Assembly (NCBI GenBank): GCA_900473185.1
Contig: UCKU01000008.1
Span: forward strand, 124,001 to 188,000
DNA: 64,000 bases
Direction of reading: 5' to 3'
Source: Hyphomicrobiales bacterium
GTDB taxonomy: Bacteria > Pseudomonadota > Alphaproteobacteria > Rhizobiales > Rhizobiaceae
Shown here: positions 24,876 to 33,830 of the stretch, piece after piece
Layout of the letters: the number at the start of each line of letters is the position of its first letter
How positions within the stretch are numbered: position 1 is the stretch's first letter
The notes under the pieces: generated by a model
What the model was told of the DNA's origin: nothing
What the model saw: the letters and a program-made list of their open reading frames with translations, nothing else
Databases searched by the model: none
Position numbers and translations under genes: made by a program

Positions 24876-26192
24876 ATGCCCATGCAGATAGAAAATCCCC
24901 GCCTTATCGAAGCCCTTTCGCAACTTGATCAGCTCACCAACTGGGAACAGCGTCCGCGTGGTGAAATGCGCGTCGGACTGGAGCCGATCCTCGATCTCTC
25001 CGCCCGTCTCGGCAATCCGCACCGCGCTTTCCGTTCGATCCATGTGGCGGGCACCAAGGGCAAGAGTTCGACTTCGGCGCTGCTGGACGCAGGCTTGCGC
25101 CATGCCGGCATTTCCGTGGGGCGTTATGCCTCGCCGCATGTGGAACATATTTCCGAGCGCGTCAGCGTGAATGGCAGACCGGTCGAGGAGGGCGTGCTGG
25201 CCGAAACGCTCTTCCTGGCGCTTGACGCGCTGCGTGCCGCAAGGGCGGAAGCGACTGCGGCCGAGACCGCGACATGGTTCGACATGCTGACAGTGGCGGC
25301 ATTTCTGATCTTTCGGGATGCCGGCATCGCGTGGGCCGTGGTCGAGACCGGCCTCGGCGGGCGGCTGGATTCGACCAATATCGTCGATAGCGACGTTTCC
25401 ATCATCACCAATATCGGCCTCGAACATACGGAAATCCTCGGCAAGACGCGGGCGGCCATCGCCTTCGAAAAGGCCGGTATCATCAAGCCGCATTCGACCG
25501 TCGTGACGCCGCTTGAAGCGGATGATGAAGCGGGCGCCGTCATCGCCAGGCGCGCAGCGGAGATCGAGGCGCGGCTTGCCCGGCCGGATCTGTCCAAGGC
25601 ATCGACAATCGCTTCCCGCAATGTCGCCGTTGCCGGGGCGGCGCTCGATGTGCTCGGCGAGCTTGGTGTGACGGCTCGCGAGGGCGAGGCTGTGGGCGCA
25701 TGGCTGATCGACGCGCAAGCCGAGCGAGATTCGCATTTGCCGGGACGGCTGGAGCGCTTCGTCGTGCCTGCTGCGGGCAAGGCTGTGGCCGTCATGCTCG
25801 ACGGGGCGCATGTGCCCTTCAATCTCGAAGCGGTGCTCGACGATCTCTCCGGCATGGAAGGATTTTCCGGACCGGGCATCGCGGTCGTTGCGATTGCGGC
25901 GGACAAGGATGCAGCAGGGCTTCTCGACGTGATGAAGCGCTACGGCGTTTCGCCGATCTTCACCTCGGTTTCAAACCGCTTCCGATCGCCCGCCGAATTG
26001 CAGGTGCTTGCCGGCGCGATCGGCCTTGCGGGCGAGGTGATCGAAGATCCGCAGGCAGCTTATGAGAGGGCGCTGGAACGGGCGGCTGAAGTGGATGCCT
26101 GGTTGATCCTGACCGGATCTCTCTATCTTGCCGGGCTCTTGCGCCAGCATGTGATGGAGCAGGAGATGAAGTCGCTGAGCGGGCGCCGCTAA
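24876..26192 (+). CDS. folC: FolC-like Mur ligase family protein (folylpolyglutamate/dihydrofolate synthase)
   Basis: The 438-residue protein has the Mur-ligase ATP loop HVAGTKGKSSTSALLDAGLR, then SPHVEHISERVSVNG, VVETGLGGRLDSTNI, and NIGLEHTEILGKT, and a C-terminal glutamate-ligase domain with VMLDGAHVPFNL. FolC adds glutamate to folates. The start ATG 24876 or 24882 lacks a clear ribosome site. In rhizobia the classical folC sits near accD, so this may be a paralogue with altered substrate; from sequence alone I cannot decide. Confidence 0.8.
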   Translation: MPMQIENPRLIEALSQLDQLTNWEQRPRGEMRVGLEPILDLSARLGNPHRAFRSIHVAGTKGKSSTSALLDAGLRHAGISVGRYASPHVEHISERVSVNGRPVEEGVLAETLFLALDALRAARAEATAAETATWFDMLTVAAFLIFRDAGIAWAVVETGLGGRLDSTNIVDSDVSIITNIGLEHTEILGKTRAAIAFEKAGIIKPHSTVVTPLEADDEAGAVIARRAAEIEARLARPDLSKASTIASRNVAVAGAALDVLGELGVTAREGEAVGAWLIDAQAERDSHLPGRLERFVVPAAGKAVAVMLDGAHVPFNLEAVLDDLSGMEGFSGPGIAVVAIAADKDAAGLLDVMKRYGVSPIFTSVSNRFRSPAELQVLAGAIGLAGEVIEDPQAAYERALERAAEVDAWLILTGSLYLAGLLRQHVMEQEMKSLSGRR

Positions 26193-26252
26193 TGTCGTCT
26201 CAAGGGGAATTTCGCCTTGCCTATGCGAGGCGAATCCTGCCAAGTCGCTTCC

Positions 26253-27380
26253 ATGCAATTCGCCCCTCAACAGGATGAAGCCCTGAAGGCCGTTTCGAAC
26301 TGGCTGAAGGAGGGCAGGTCTCCGCTCTTCCGGCTGTTCGGTTATGCCGGAACGGGCAAGACGACGCTTGCCAAGCATTTTGCCGAGCATGTGGATGGCG
26401 ACGTACTGTTTGCCGCCTTCACCGGCAAGGCGGCGCAGGTGCTGCGCTCGCGTGGGGCATCGAATGCCAAGACCATTCATTCGCTGATCTACCGGCCGCG
26501 CGGCGAGGAAGAGGTGGAGGACGAGGAAACCGGCAAGACCTCGATCGCGCCGATGTTTTCCATCAACCGCCAGAGCCCGGTCGCCAAGGCGGCACTGATC
26601 ATCGTCGACGAATGCTCGATGGTGGACGAAGCGCTCGGCAAGGACCTGATGAGCTTCGGCACGCCGATCCTCGTGCTTGGCGATCCCGGCCAGTTGCCGC
26701 CGGTCACGGGCGGCGGTTTCTTCACCAATCAGGAGCCGGATTATCTGTTGACGGACATCCATCGGCAGGCGCGCGACAATCCGATCATCAAGCTCGCCAT
26801 GCAGGTGCGTGAAGGCAACGAGATCATGTATGGCGACTACGGCAAGGCGCAGGTGATCTCGAAGAACGAGGTGACGCAGCCGCTCGTCATGGATGCCGAT
26901 CAGGTGCTCGTCGGCACAAACAAGACGCGGCGGCGCTATAACCAGCGCCTGCGGGAACTCAAGGGTTTTACGACCGAACATCCGCAGACCGGCGACAAGC
27001 TGGTCTGCCTGCGCAACGACCCGGCAAAGGGCCTGCTCAACGGCTCGCTCTGGCAGGTCATGACCTCATCCAAGGAAACGACGAAGCCGGGCATCAATCT
27101 GCTGGTGCGCCCCGAAGATGACGACATGGATCGGGGGGCTGCGAAGATCAAGCTCCTGAAACAGGCCTTCGAGAATGTGGAAGGCGAGATCCCCTGGAAC
27201 ACGCGCAAGCGCTATGACGAGTTCGACTACGGCTATGCGCTGACTGTGCACAAGGCACAGGGTTCGCAATGGAACAATGTCGTCTTGTTCGACGAAAGCT
27301 GGGCCTTCCGCGATACGCGCGAGCGCTGGCTTTACACCGCAATTACGCGCGCAGCAGAGACGCTGACGATCGTTCGCTAA
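26253..27380 (+). CDS. RecD-like ATP-dependent DNA helicase
   Basis: The 375-residue superfamily 1 helicase has Walker A GYAGTGKTTL, IIVDECSMVD (motif II), LVLGDPGQLPPVTGGG (motif III), and the C-terminal UvrD-like YALTVHKAQGSQWNN and YTAITRAAETLTI. It is shorter than RecD2 and lacks an N-terminal extension. ATG 26253 (MQFAPQQD) fits the family. It lies 60 nt after the FolC-like gene. The role is DNA unwinding in repair or recombination. Confidence 0.9.
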   Translation: MQFAPQQDEALKAVSNWLKEGRSPLFRLFGYAGTGKTTLAKHFAEHVDGDVLFAAFTGKAAQVLRSRGASNAKTIHSLIYRPRGEEEVEDEETGKTSIAPMFSINRQSPVAKAALIIVDECSMVDEALGKDLMSFGTPILVLGDPGQLPPVTGGGFFTNQEPDYLLTDIHRQARDNPIIKLAMQVREGNEIMYGDYGKAQVISKNEVTQPLVMDADQVLVGTNKTRRRYNQRLRELKGFTTEHPQTGDKLVCLRNDPAKGLLNGSLWQVMTSSKETTKPGINLLVRPEDDDMDRGAAKIKLLKQAFENVEGEIPWNTRKRYDEFDYGYALTVHKAQGSQWNNVVLFDESWAFRDTRERWLYTAITRAAETLTIVR

Positions 27381-27448
27381 GATTGGCGTCCGCTGAAAAC
27401 TGGCGTTTGTGCTCATACAGGGATGCGGTGGCGGCCGCTGCCCGGTGA

Positions 27449-28141
27449 TCAGGCCTGCACGATGCCGAGGAGAACCGCTTTGGCGATCGCCTGAAAGCGG
27501 TTGTTGGCTTGGAATTTCATGATGATGTCGGCTTCCAGCGCGCGCGTTTCCTCATGCCTGAGGTCGAGGGCGCGGGCTATACGCTGCGTCGAATATCCCT
27601 CAGCCATCAGCTCCAGGCACTGGCGCTCCTGCTCGGTCAGGCTTGCCGGATCCCTGTTGTCGTTGATCGGCGGCAGGTCGAGGCTGCTGTCGTAATCGAG
27701 AAGGTCGCTTACCTGCTGCAGCTGCCGGTGCAAAGTCGACATCTCGGCCGTCAACTCGCGCTTGCGCTGGGAGAGGGCCTCGCGGAAGATCGACTCGGCC
27801 TCTTCCTGGGAGGCTGCGCTGCGCAAAACATCCATCAATTCCTGGATGACGGCGATCGGCATGCCAGTTTCGCGGCAGACGGTGATGACCGCCATGCGCA
27901 TGACATCATCCTGATCGTAAACGCGCATCAGGCCGATGCGGTTTGCGGAAATCAGGCCCTTCTCTTCGTAGAAATGCAGTGTCCTATGCGTGACGCCGAA
28001 AGCGTTCGCCATGTCGGCGATCGGAACGGGACCTTGTGGGATATCCGGCGGCAAAGCGGCCGAAGGCAGGAACCGGTATTTCGACCGGGCCTCCGAAGCA
28101 ATACCGGCGGCAGCAAACAAACGTTTGGAACCGTCTGGCAT
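27449..28141 (-). CDS. MerR-type regulator with C-terminal GerE-like HTH
   Basis: The 230-residue protein has a MerR DNA-binding domain at about 38-105 (IADMANAFGVTHRTLHFYEE), a coiled-coil linker at 112-148, and a second helix-turn-helix at 168-229 resembling LuxR/GerE (LTEQERQCLELMAEGYSTQR). ATG 28141 follows a strong AGGAGGG. No cysteines typical of metal-sensing MerR proteins are in the core. The two DNA-binding domains in one chain are unusual. Target genes are unknown. Confidence 0.88.
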   Translation of the reverse strand: MPDGSKRLFAAAGIASEARSKYRFLPSAALPPDIPQGPVPIADMANAFGVTHRTLHFYEEKGLISANRIGLMRVYDQDDVMRMAVITVCRETGMPIAVIQELMDVLRSAASQEEAESIFREALSQRKRELTAEMSTLHRQLQQVSDLLDYDSSLDLPPINDNRDPASLTEQERQCLELMAEGYSTQRIARALDLRHEETRALEADIIMKFQANNRFQAIAKAVLLGIVQA

Positions 28142-28588
28142 GAACCCTCCTGGGGCAGATAGTTGCACCTCATGCGGCTTTGCCAGTTGCTTCCGGAGCG
28201 CGGCGAGCGGGGTTTTCCTCTAGCGTTCTTATCGTTGGAAGAAGCAGTACTCGGCGTACTTACTCGTTACGTGGCGCCCACATTATGCGCGGACGGGTTC
28301 TTTTGTAAGTGCTAAAAATAACCGTTTTTAAATGGGATAGCAATGTTGCGGCATCTCAATCCACCTCTTGCTTGGCATGTGGTAAAATAGAACCACACGG
28401 TTCGCCGTCGCTGGCGAATGATCTTCGAAGGGAACGGGAATTACTGTTTTCGGTACGCCCCCGACGTCGATTGTCATGCTGCGCGCGACCATCTAGGCCA
28501 GGCATGAATGCATGCGCGAATCTCATTGGCGTTCGCGGACGGCTTGCCTTAAAAGCATGACCAGTCGCCATCCCAGACGGATATTGCC
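28142..28588. other. 447-nt intergenic region, no gene supported
   Basis: This stretch separates the divergent MerR/GerE gene and pdxJ and is locally AT-richer than the genes. A frame at 28309-28560 is open but Cys/Arg-rich with poor codon use. A small stem (TTCGCC and GGCGAA around 28400) is visible. The upstream regions of both genes must lie here, but I could not place clear promoters. Confidence 0.4.
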
Positions 28589-29341
28589 ATGCCCGCCAAA
28601 CTCTCCGTGAACCTCAATGCCATCGCCATGCTGCGCAACCGGCGCGATCTGCCTTGGCCAAGCGTGGAAGGGCTCGGGCGCATCGCGCTTGCCGCGGGTG
28701 CCTCAGGGCTGACCGTGCATCCGCGGCCGGACCAGCGGCATATCCGCTTTTCCGATCTGCCTGTGATCCGCAATCTGATCGACGACGAATTTCCGGAAGC
28801 CGAATTCAATATCGAGGGCTATCCGACCGAGGAATTCCTCGAGCTTTGCGCCAAGGCCCAGCCGGAGCAGGTGACGCTGGTGCCTGATGATCCCTCGCAG
28901 GCGACCTCCGATCACGGCTGGGATTTCCGCAAGCATCAGGCGTTCCTGACCGATGTCGTGGGGCGGCTGAAGAAGATGGGATTCCGTGTTTCGCTGTTTG
29001 CCGATGGAGATGGCGATGCGGAGGCGGTAAGGGCTGCGAAGGCGACGGGTGCGGACCGAATCGAGCTTTACACCGGCCCCTATGGCGGCTGCTATGATGC
29101 GCCTGAAAGGGTGGGGCCGATCCTTGAAGGGCTCGGCAAGACGGCGGATGCCGCACTCGCGCTCGGTCTTGCCGTCAACGGCGGCCATGATCTGACGGTG
29201 GAAAATCTTCCCGCGCTGGTGAAGCGCATTCCCGATCTTGCCGAAGTCTCGATCGGCCACGGGCTGACGGCGGATGCGCTGGAATATGGCATGGCGGAAA
29301 CGGTGCGCCGCTTCTGCCGGGCCTGCGGCCAGAAAATCTGA
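28589..29341 (+). CDS. pdxJ: Pyridoxine 5'-phosphate synthase PdxJ
   Basis: The 250-residue TIM-barrel enzyme condenses 1-deoxyxylulose 5-phosphate with 3-amino-2-oxopropyl phosphate in vitamin B6 synthesis. It shows [16 protein letters not shown] at the start, [43 protein letters not shown], and [13 protein letters not shown] near the end, all conserved. It ends in a bidirectional terminator shared with the convergent neighbour. Confidence 0.97.
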   Translation: MPAKLSVNLNAIAMLRNRRDLPWPSVEGLGRIALAAGASGLTVHPRPDQRHIRFSDLPVIRNLIDDEFPEAEFNIEGYPTEEFLELCAKAQPEQVTLVPDDPSQATSDHGWDFRKHQAFLTDVVGRLKKMGFRVSLFADGDGDAEAVRAAKATGADRIELYTGPYGGCYDAPERVGPILEGLGKTADAALALGLAVNGGHDLTVENLPALVKRIPDLAEVSIGHGLTADALEYGMAETVRRFCRACGQKI

Positions 29342-29347
29342 CAAAAG

Positions 29348-29378
29348 GGCTCGCCCTTGGTGGATGCAAGGGCGAGCC
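29348..29378. terminator. Bidirectional terminator between pdxJ and the NmrA-like gene
   Basis: GGCTCGCCCTT (29348-29358) and AAGGGCGAGCC (29368-29378) form an 11-bp perfect stem with a 9-nt loop. A T-run follows on the plus strand and four A residues precede it, giving a T-run on the minus strand. Confidence 0.85.
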
Positions 29379-29389
29379 TTTAGGCCGGC

Positions 29390-30277
29390 TCAGGCGGTGA
29401 GAGCGGCCTTGTTGGCGATGAAGTAATCCTTCAGCGACTGCGGTTCTCTGCCCGTGAGCTTGGTGAAGTCGTCGGTTACGATGTCGAACTTGCCGGCGCG
29501 GATATTGGCGTCGGCAGAGACCAGCATATCGGCAACGAAGCCCGGCAGGCCGGCGCCGCGGATGCCTTGGCCGAGCTGCTCGTCGCTCACGGGGACGACG
29601 TCCAGCGGCTTGCCGGTGGCCTCGGTGGCGATGGCGGCAATTTCCTTTGATGTCAGCGACTGCTTGCCGGTCACCGTGTAGGTGGCGCTGGCAGAGATGC
29701 CGGCTGCCAGCACCGAGGCGATGGCGAGCGCGCAATCGTCACGCGAGATGGTGGCGATCTTGCCGTCACCCGCCGAGGTGAACCATTTTCCGGTCTGCAG
29801 ATTGTGCGGCATGCTGTGCAGGTAATTGTCGTGATACCAGGCGTCGCGCACGATCGTGTAAGGGATACCGCTTTCCTTGATTGCGCTTTCGGTGCCGAGA
29901 TGGTCGGGCGCGAAGGTGACGAGCGAATTATCAGGGGCCGGCATGGAGGTGTAGGTGATGTGCTTCACCTTGGCCTTCACGGCAGCGGCGACGGCGGCCT
30001 TATGCTGGATCAGGCGCTTGCCGGGGGTATCGAGGGCATCCGTGCTGATGATCAGCAGGCGATCGACGCCGGCGAAGGCCGCTTCGAGGCTGGCGGCATC
30101 GTCGAAATCCGCCTTGCGGGTGACAACACCCTTGGCGGTGAGATCAGCGAGCTTTTCCGGGCTGCGGGTCGCGGCGATGATGTTTGCCGGCGCGACCTTG
30201 TAGCTTTCGATCAGGTGATGGACGAGAAGCTGGCCGAGCTGGCCTGCAGCGCCGGTGACGAGAATGGTTTCGCTCAT
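29390..30277 (-). CDS. NmrA-like NAD(P)H:quinone oxidoreductase (QOR2 type)
   Basis: The 295-residue atypical SDR begins MSETILVTGAAGQLGQLLVH (NADP-binding loop) and has KHITYTSMPAPDNS and YTIVRDAWYHDNYL, typical of QorB/YtfG. The enzyme reduces quinones with NADPH. It is divergent from a HxlR regulator, the same arrangement as ytfG-ytfH in E. coli, so that regulator probably controls it. Confidence 0.92.
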   Translation of the reverse strand: MSETILVTGAAGQLGQLLVHHLIESYKVAPANIIAATRSPEKLADLTAKGVVTRKADFDDAASLEAAFAGVDRLLIISTDALDTPGKRLIQHKAAVAAAVKAKVKHITYTSMPAPDNSLVTFAPDHLGTESAIKESGIPYTIVRDAWYHDNYLHSMPHNLQTGKWFTSAGDGKIATISRDDCALAIASVLAAGISASATYTVTGKQSLTSKEIAAIATEATGKPLDVVPVSDEQLGQGIRGAGLPGFVADMLVSADANIRAGKFDIVTDDFTKLTGREPQSLKDYFIANKAALTA

Positions 30278-30399
30278 GGGGTGGGATCCTCTAGTGGTTG
30301 ACAGGTGGTCTCAAAAAGAGAGTAACACTAGAATAGGAATTGACCGAGGGCTGTAAAGAAGGCAGTTTTTCGGGACTTCGTTACCAAAAGGGAACCAGC

Positions 30400-30813
30400 A
30401 TGGCCGGAACAGTCGTCAGCCTAAAAACGAGAACACAAGGCGCGCGGCGCGAGATCGACCTTGCCAGTCTGGATTTTACCAATTGCCCTGTCAGAGACGT
30501 GTTGCAGCAGATCGGCGGCAAATGGTCGACGCTGCTGCTGGAGGCGCTTGCCAAGCAGCCTTATCGATTCGGTGAATTGCGGCGGATGATCCCGGATATT
30601 TCACAGCGCATGCTGACCCAGTCTCTGCGCGACCTGCAGCGGGACGGCTATATCGAGCGGGAGGTTTTTCCGACGAAGCCGCCGAGCGTCGAATACCGGA
30701 TGACGGACCTTGGCCGCTCGCTCTACACGGTGCTTTCTCAGCTTCTGAATTGGGCCGAAGCGAACCATGATGAGGTTCGTGCTGCGCGTCTGGTTTTTGA
30801 CGCAGAACAATAG
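30400..30813 (+). CDS. HxlR-family transcriptional regulator
   Basis: The 137-residue winged-helix protein has [20 protein letters not shown], the HxlR start with one cysteine, then [20 protein letters not shown] and the wing [17 protein letters not shown]. The single Cys near the N-terminus is the usual redox sensor of this family. ATG 30400 is preferred to the longer frame from 30340. It faces the quinone reductase gene across 122 nt and is likely its repressor or activator. Confidence 0.93.
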   Translation: MAGTVVSLKTRTQGARREIDLASLDFTNCPVRDVLQQIGGKWSTLLLEALAKQPYRFGELRRMIPDISQRMLTQSLRDLQRDGYIEREVFPTKPPSVEYRMTDLGRSLYTVLSQLLNWAEANHDEVRAARLVFDAEQ

Positions 30814-30829
30814 AGCAAAAACAGAGGAT

Positions 30830-30856
30830 GGATCAGGCGCGCACGCCGCCTGATCC
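30830..30856. terminator. Terminator between the HxlR and MFS genes
   Basis: GGATCAGGC (30830-30838) and GCCTGATCC (30848-30856) form a 9-bp stem between two convergent genes, with a T-rich stretch after it on the plus strand. Confidence 0.7.
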
Positions 30857-30864
30857 TGATTTGA

Positions 30865-32073
30865 TTACTTACCGCGGCCTTCCGTCAGGAAGAACAGGAA
30901 GGCGAGGGCCGGGAAGCAGAAGCCGATCCAGGCCGCCATATTCCAGCCGCCGGTCGCATAGGCCCAGCCGCCGAGCGCCGAGCCGATCGCGCCGCCGGTG
31001 AAGAAGGTTGCCATGAACAGGCCGTTCAGGCGGCCGCGATGTTCCGGGCTCAGGCCGTAGATCGCGCGCTGGCCGCAGACGAGATTGGTCGTCACGCCGA
31101 AATCCAGCAGGATCGCCGCAGCCGTCAGCAGGATGAGCGCTGTCAGCGAGCCATCGGTGGCGAAATGGCTGATGAGGAAAGAGGCCATGCCGAGGAGCAT
31201 GGCGAGCGTCGAGGCGACCTTCGTCATGCCGCGGTCGGCAAGACGGCCGGCGATCGGCGAGGCAATGGCGCCGGCGGCACCGGCAAGTGCAAACAGCGCG
31301 ATGCCGTTCTGCGAGATGCCGAAGGCGGGGCTTGCGAGCAGCAGCGGAGACGTGGTCCAGAACAGGCTGAAGGCGCCGAACATGCCGGCCTGATAGAGGG
31401 CGCGGCGCTGAAGCACGCGCGAATGCACCGCCAGATGGCCCATAGAGGCCAGCAATTCACCGTAACGCAGCCTGGTATGGGGAACACGGACCGGCAGGTT
31501 GGCGCGCAATACGATGCCGAGCGCGATCATGACGGCGGCGGTGATGTAATAGACCATATGCCATGACGAGGCTTCGGCAACGAGGCTCGCAAAGGGACGG
31601 GCGAGCATGATGCCGCAAAGCAGGCCGCTCATGACATTGCCGACGACCTGACCGCGCGTCGCATCAGGCGCCATGCTGGCGGCGAAGGGCACCAGAACCT
31701 GCGCTGCGACCGAGGCAAGGCCGATACAGAGCGACGCAGTGAGGAACATCGTGGGCGTCGAGGAGAAGGCCGCACCGATGAGGGCAAGCGCGGAGGCGCC
31801 GATCAGCGTCAGGATGAGACGGCGGTTTTCAAAGAGGTCGGCAAGTGGCACGAGAAGCAGCAGGCCGAGGCCATAGCCGATCTGCGTCAGCGTGACGATG
31901 AGGCCGGTGGCGGCAGGCGAGAAGCCGAGATCGGCGCTGATCGGACCGGCAAGCGGCTGGCCGTAATAGAGGTTGGCGGCCACGAAGCCGCAGGAGGCTG
32001 CAAAAAGGAAAGTTAGCCAGGGGGATAGAGCTCGGGGCATGGCCGTATCCGTCGTGGTGGCTGAAACGCTCAT
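30865..32073 (-). CDS. MFS transporter
   Basis: The 402-residue protein has about 12 membrane helices. ANLYYGQPLAGPISADLG follows the first helix and LADLFENRRLIL is the MFS loop 2-3 motif. The central loop is at about residues 195-215. It resembles drug or metabolite exporters of the MFS_1 class. A TetR regulator lies 93 nt upstream on the same strand and probably represses it. Confidence 0.9.
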   Translation of the reverse strand: MSVSATTTDTAMPRALSPWLTFLFAASCGFVAANLYYGQPLAGPISADLGFSPAATGLIVTLTQIGYGLGLLLLVPLADLFENRRLILTLIGASALALIGAAFSSTPTMFLTASLCIGLASVAAQVLVPFAASMAPDATRGQVVGNVMSGLLCGIMLARPFASLVAEASSWHMVYYITAAVMIALGIVLRANLPVRVPHTRLRYGELLASMGHLAVHSRVLQRRALYQAGMFGAFSLFWTTSPLLLASPAFGISQNGIALFALAGAAGAIASPIAGRLADRGMTKVASTLAMLLGMASFLISHFATDGSLTALILLTAAAILLDFGVTTNLVCGQRAIYGLSPEHRGRLNGLFMATFFTGGAIGSALGGWAYATGGWNMAAWIGFCFPALAFLFFLTEGRGK

Positions 32074-32166
32074 CAGAAACTCCAGTATTCAAAGCTTGGG
32101 AGGATTGAGTGCAAAATTCCGTCTGTCGCCACCCGATCCCTGATCGGATGACGGTAATTCGGGTCG

Positions 32167-32790
32167 TCAAGTCACGAGCCGCATCGCGGCCACTGCTGCA
32201 GCCATCATCTCTTCCTCGGCGCGTCCCGTCCTCCCGATGACGCGCAAGCCTTTTGTCAGGCAGAGAAAGATGAGGGCCGTAGCGTCGGCGTCCACGGTCG
32301 GGGGAATGGTGCCATCGCTCTGGCCGGTGCGGATCAGGTCGGCCATCAGCTTTTCATCGGCGGAAAAGGCGGCGGCCACATGCTCTGCGGCCTCCTCATC
32401 GAGAAGTGACAGATCGTTTGCGCCGCCGACGACGAGGCAGCCCTTGAGGCCGGCTTCGCCATGGGAAAGCTCGGCGTAATACGTGACCATCTGGAAGACT
32501 TTTTCGCGGCCGGTTTTTACGGATGCGATCTTTGCCTCCAGCCGGCCGCGGCCGAGCTGACGATAGCGCTTGAAGGCGGCAAGGAAGATGCCGCGCTTGT
32601 CCTTGAAGGCCTTGTAGACGCTGCCGGAGGCAAGGCCCATGGCTTCGGTCAGTTCGCTGATGGAGGCGGCATGGTAGCCGCGCTCAGAGAAGACGCGCAA
32701 CGCAGCATCGAGTGCTGCGTCCATGTCGAACTCGCGCGGGCGGCCGCGGCTGCGGGTTTTTACATCAGGGGTCAGGGTGTCAACGGTCAT
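32167..32790 (-). CDS. TetR/AcrR-family regulator
   Basis: The 207-residue protein has an N-terminal HTH (FDMDAALDAALRVFSERGYH, then SISELTEAMGLASGSVYKAF) preceded by an Arg-rich arm (KTRSRGRPRE), and a ligand-binding C-terminal half of TetR_C type. It precedes the MFS gene on the same strand and likely controls it. Confidence 0.93.
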   Translation of the reverse strand: MTVDTLTPDVKTRSRGRPREFDMDAALDAALRVFSERGYHAASISELTEAMGLASGSVYKAFKDKRGIFLAAFKRYRQLGRGRLEAKIASVKTGREKVFQMVTYYAELSHGEAGLKGCLVVGGANDLSLLDEEAAEHVAAAFSADEKLMADLIRTGQSDGTIPPTVDADATALIFLCLTKGLRVIGRTGRAEEEMMAAAVAAMRLVT

Positions 32791-32850
32791 GGCGCCTAAT
32801 TAGGGAATGATCGTTTCCAAATCAAGTGAATTTTCTGCGACGCAGCAAGA

Positions 32851-33768
32851 TCAGAGATCGAGCACCCAGGTCTGGCCGTTGGCTTCCGGGCCGAACATGC
32901 GATGTCTCTCCTCGGAGACAAGCCGGAAACCGGCCTTTTGATAAATGGCGCGGGCGGTGTGGAGGAAGTCGTTGGTCCAGAGCGAGATCTGCCGGTATCG
33001 CTTACGGCGCGAGAAGGCGATGCACTCATTGACAAGCCGTTTGCCGAGGCCGAGACCGCGGGCGGCCTTGTCGACATAGAGCAGGCGGAGCTTGGCGACG
33101 CCGTCGCCGCCATTGGTGATCAGCACGGAGCCGAGATTGATGCCGGCGCGCTCGGCGATCCAGCAATATTCCATCTCGGGGTCGAAGTTGGCGAGGAACT
33201 TGCCGGCGACATCGGCGACCAGCCCTTCGAAGCGCAGATCCCAGCCATATTCCTCGGCATAGAAGCGCCCCTGGCTCTGGACGATCCAGCCGATATCACC
33301 GGCGCGGTGCGGGCGGATGATGGCGGCGGCCGGTCTTGCCTGCGGGTCGAGGATCGCGCGGATCGTCCTCATGGCGGCAACGGCGGCCTGCGGCTCGCCG
33401 TCCGCCAGCGTGTCGAAGCGGGTGGCGATCTGTGCATTCGAGCGGCGGCCAAGTTCCTCGAACTGAGTGCGTCCCTTGCCGGTGACAGTGAGGATCTGGC
33501 TGCGCTGGTCGGCAGGATCGGGCGTCGCCTCGATGAAGTCTTCTTCGCGGAAGCGTTTGAGAATGCGGCTGAGATAGGCGGGGTCGAGCTGCAGGTCGCG
33601 AGCGAGAGCGCCGGCATTGACGCCATCATGGGCGCCGATCTCGAAGAGCACGCGCGCATCCGTCAGCGTGAAGGGGGTATCGAGATAGGCCTTGTTCAGC
33701 AGGCCGAGGAAGTTCGTGTAGAAGCGATTGAATTCGCGGGCGGATTCGATGAGGGAAAGTTCGGTCAT
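32851..33768 (-). CDS. MarR-GNAT fusion protein
   Basis: The 305-residue protein joins a MarR winged helix (about 1-140: FTLTDARVLFEIGAHDG, then LDPAYLSRILKRF, DPADQRSQILTVTGKG) to a GNAT acetyltransferase domain (about 150-305: VDKAARGLGLGKRLVNECI is the acetyl-CoA loop, AIYQKAGFRLVSEE the C-terminal motif). Such bacterial fusions are known. The acetyl acceptor is not predictable. It is a single gene. Confidence 0.9.
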   Translation of the reverse strand: MTELSLIESAREFNRFYTNFLGLLNKAYLDTPFTLTDARVLFEIGAHDGVNAGALARDLQLDPAYLSRILKRFREEDFIEATPDPADQRSQILTVTGKGRTQFEELGRRSNAQIATRFDTLADGEPQAAVAAMRTIRAILDPQARPAAAIIRPHRAGDIGWIVQSQGRFYAEEYGWDLRFEGLVADVAGKFLANFDPEMEYCWIAERAGINLGSVLITNGGDGVAKLRLLYVDKAARGLGLGKRLVNECIAFSRRKRYRQISLWTNDFLHTARAIYQKAGFRLVSEERHRMFGPEANGQTWVLDL

Positions 33769-33830
33769 GGCAGGGTCTCCTGATGGAAACCCTGCTGCTT
33801 TTATTTGACTGAGTCAACTAAATTGATGGC

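Noticed and set aside
28309..28560. An 83-codon frame in the 447-nt gap before pdxJ
   Set aside because: It is Cys/Arg-rich with codon use unlike neighbouring genes, has no ribosome site and no recognised motif.
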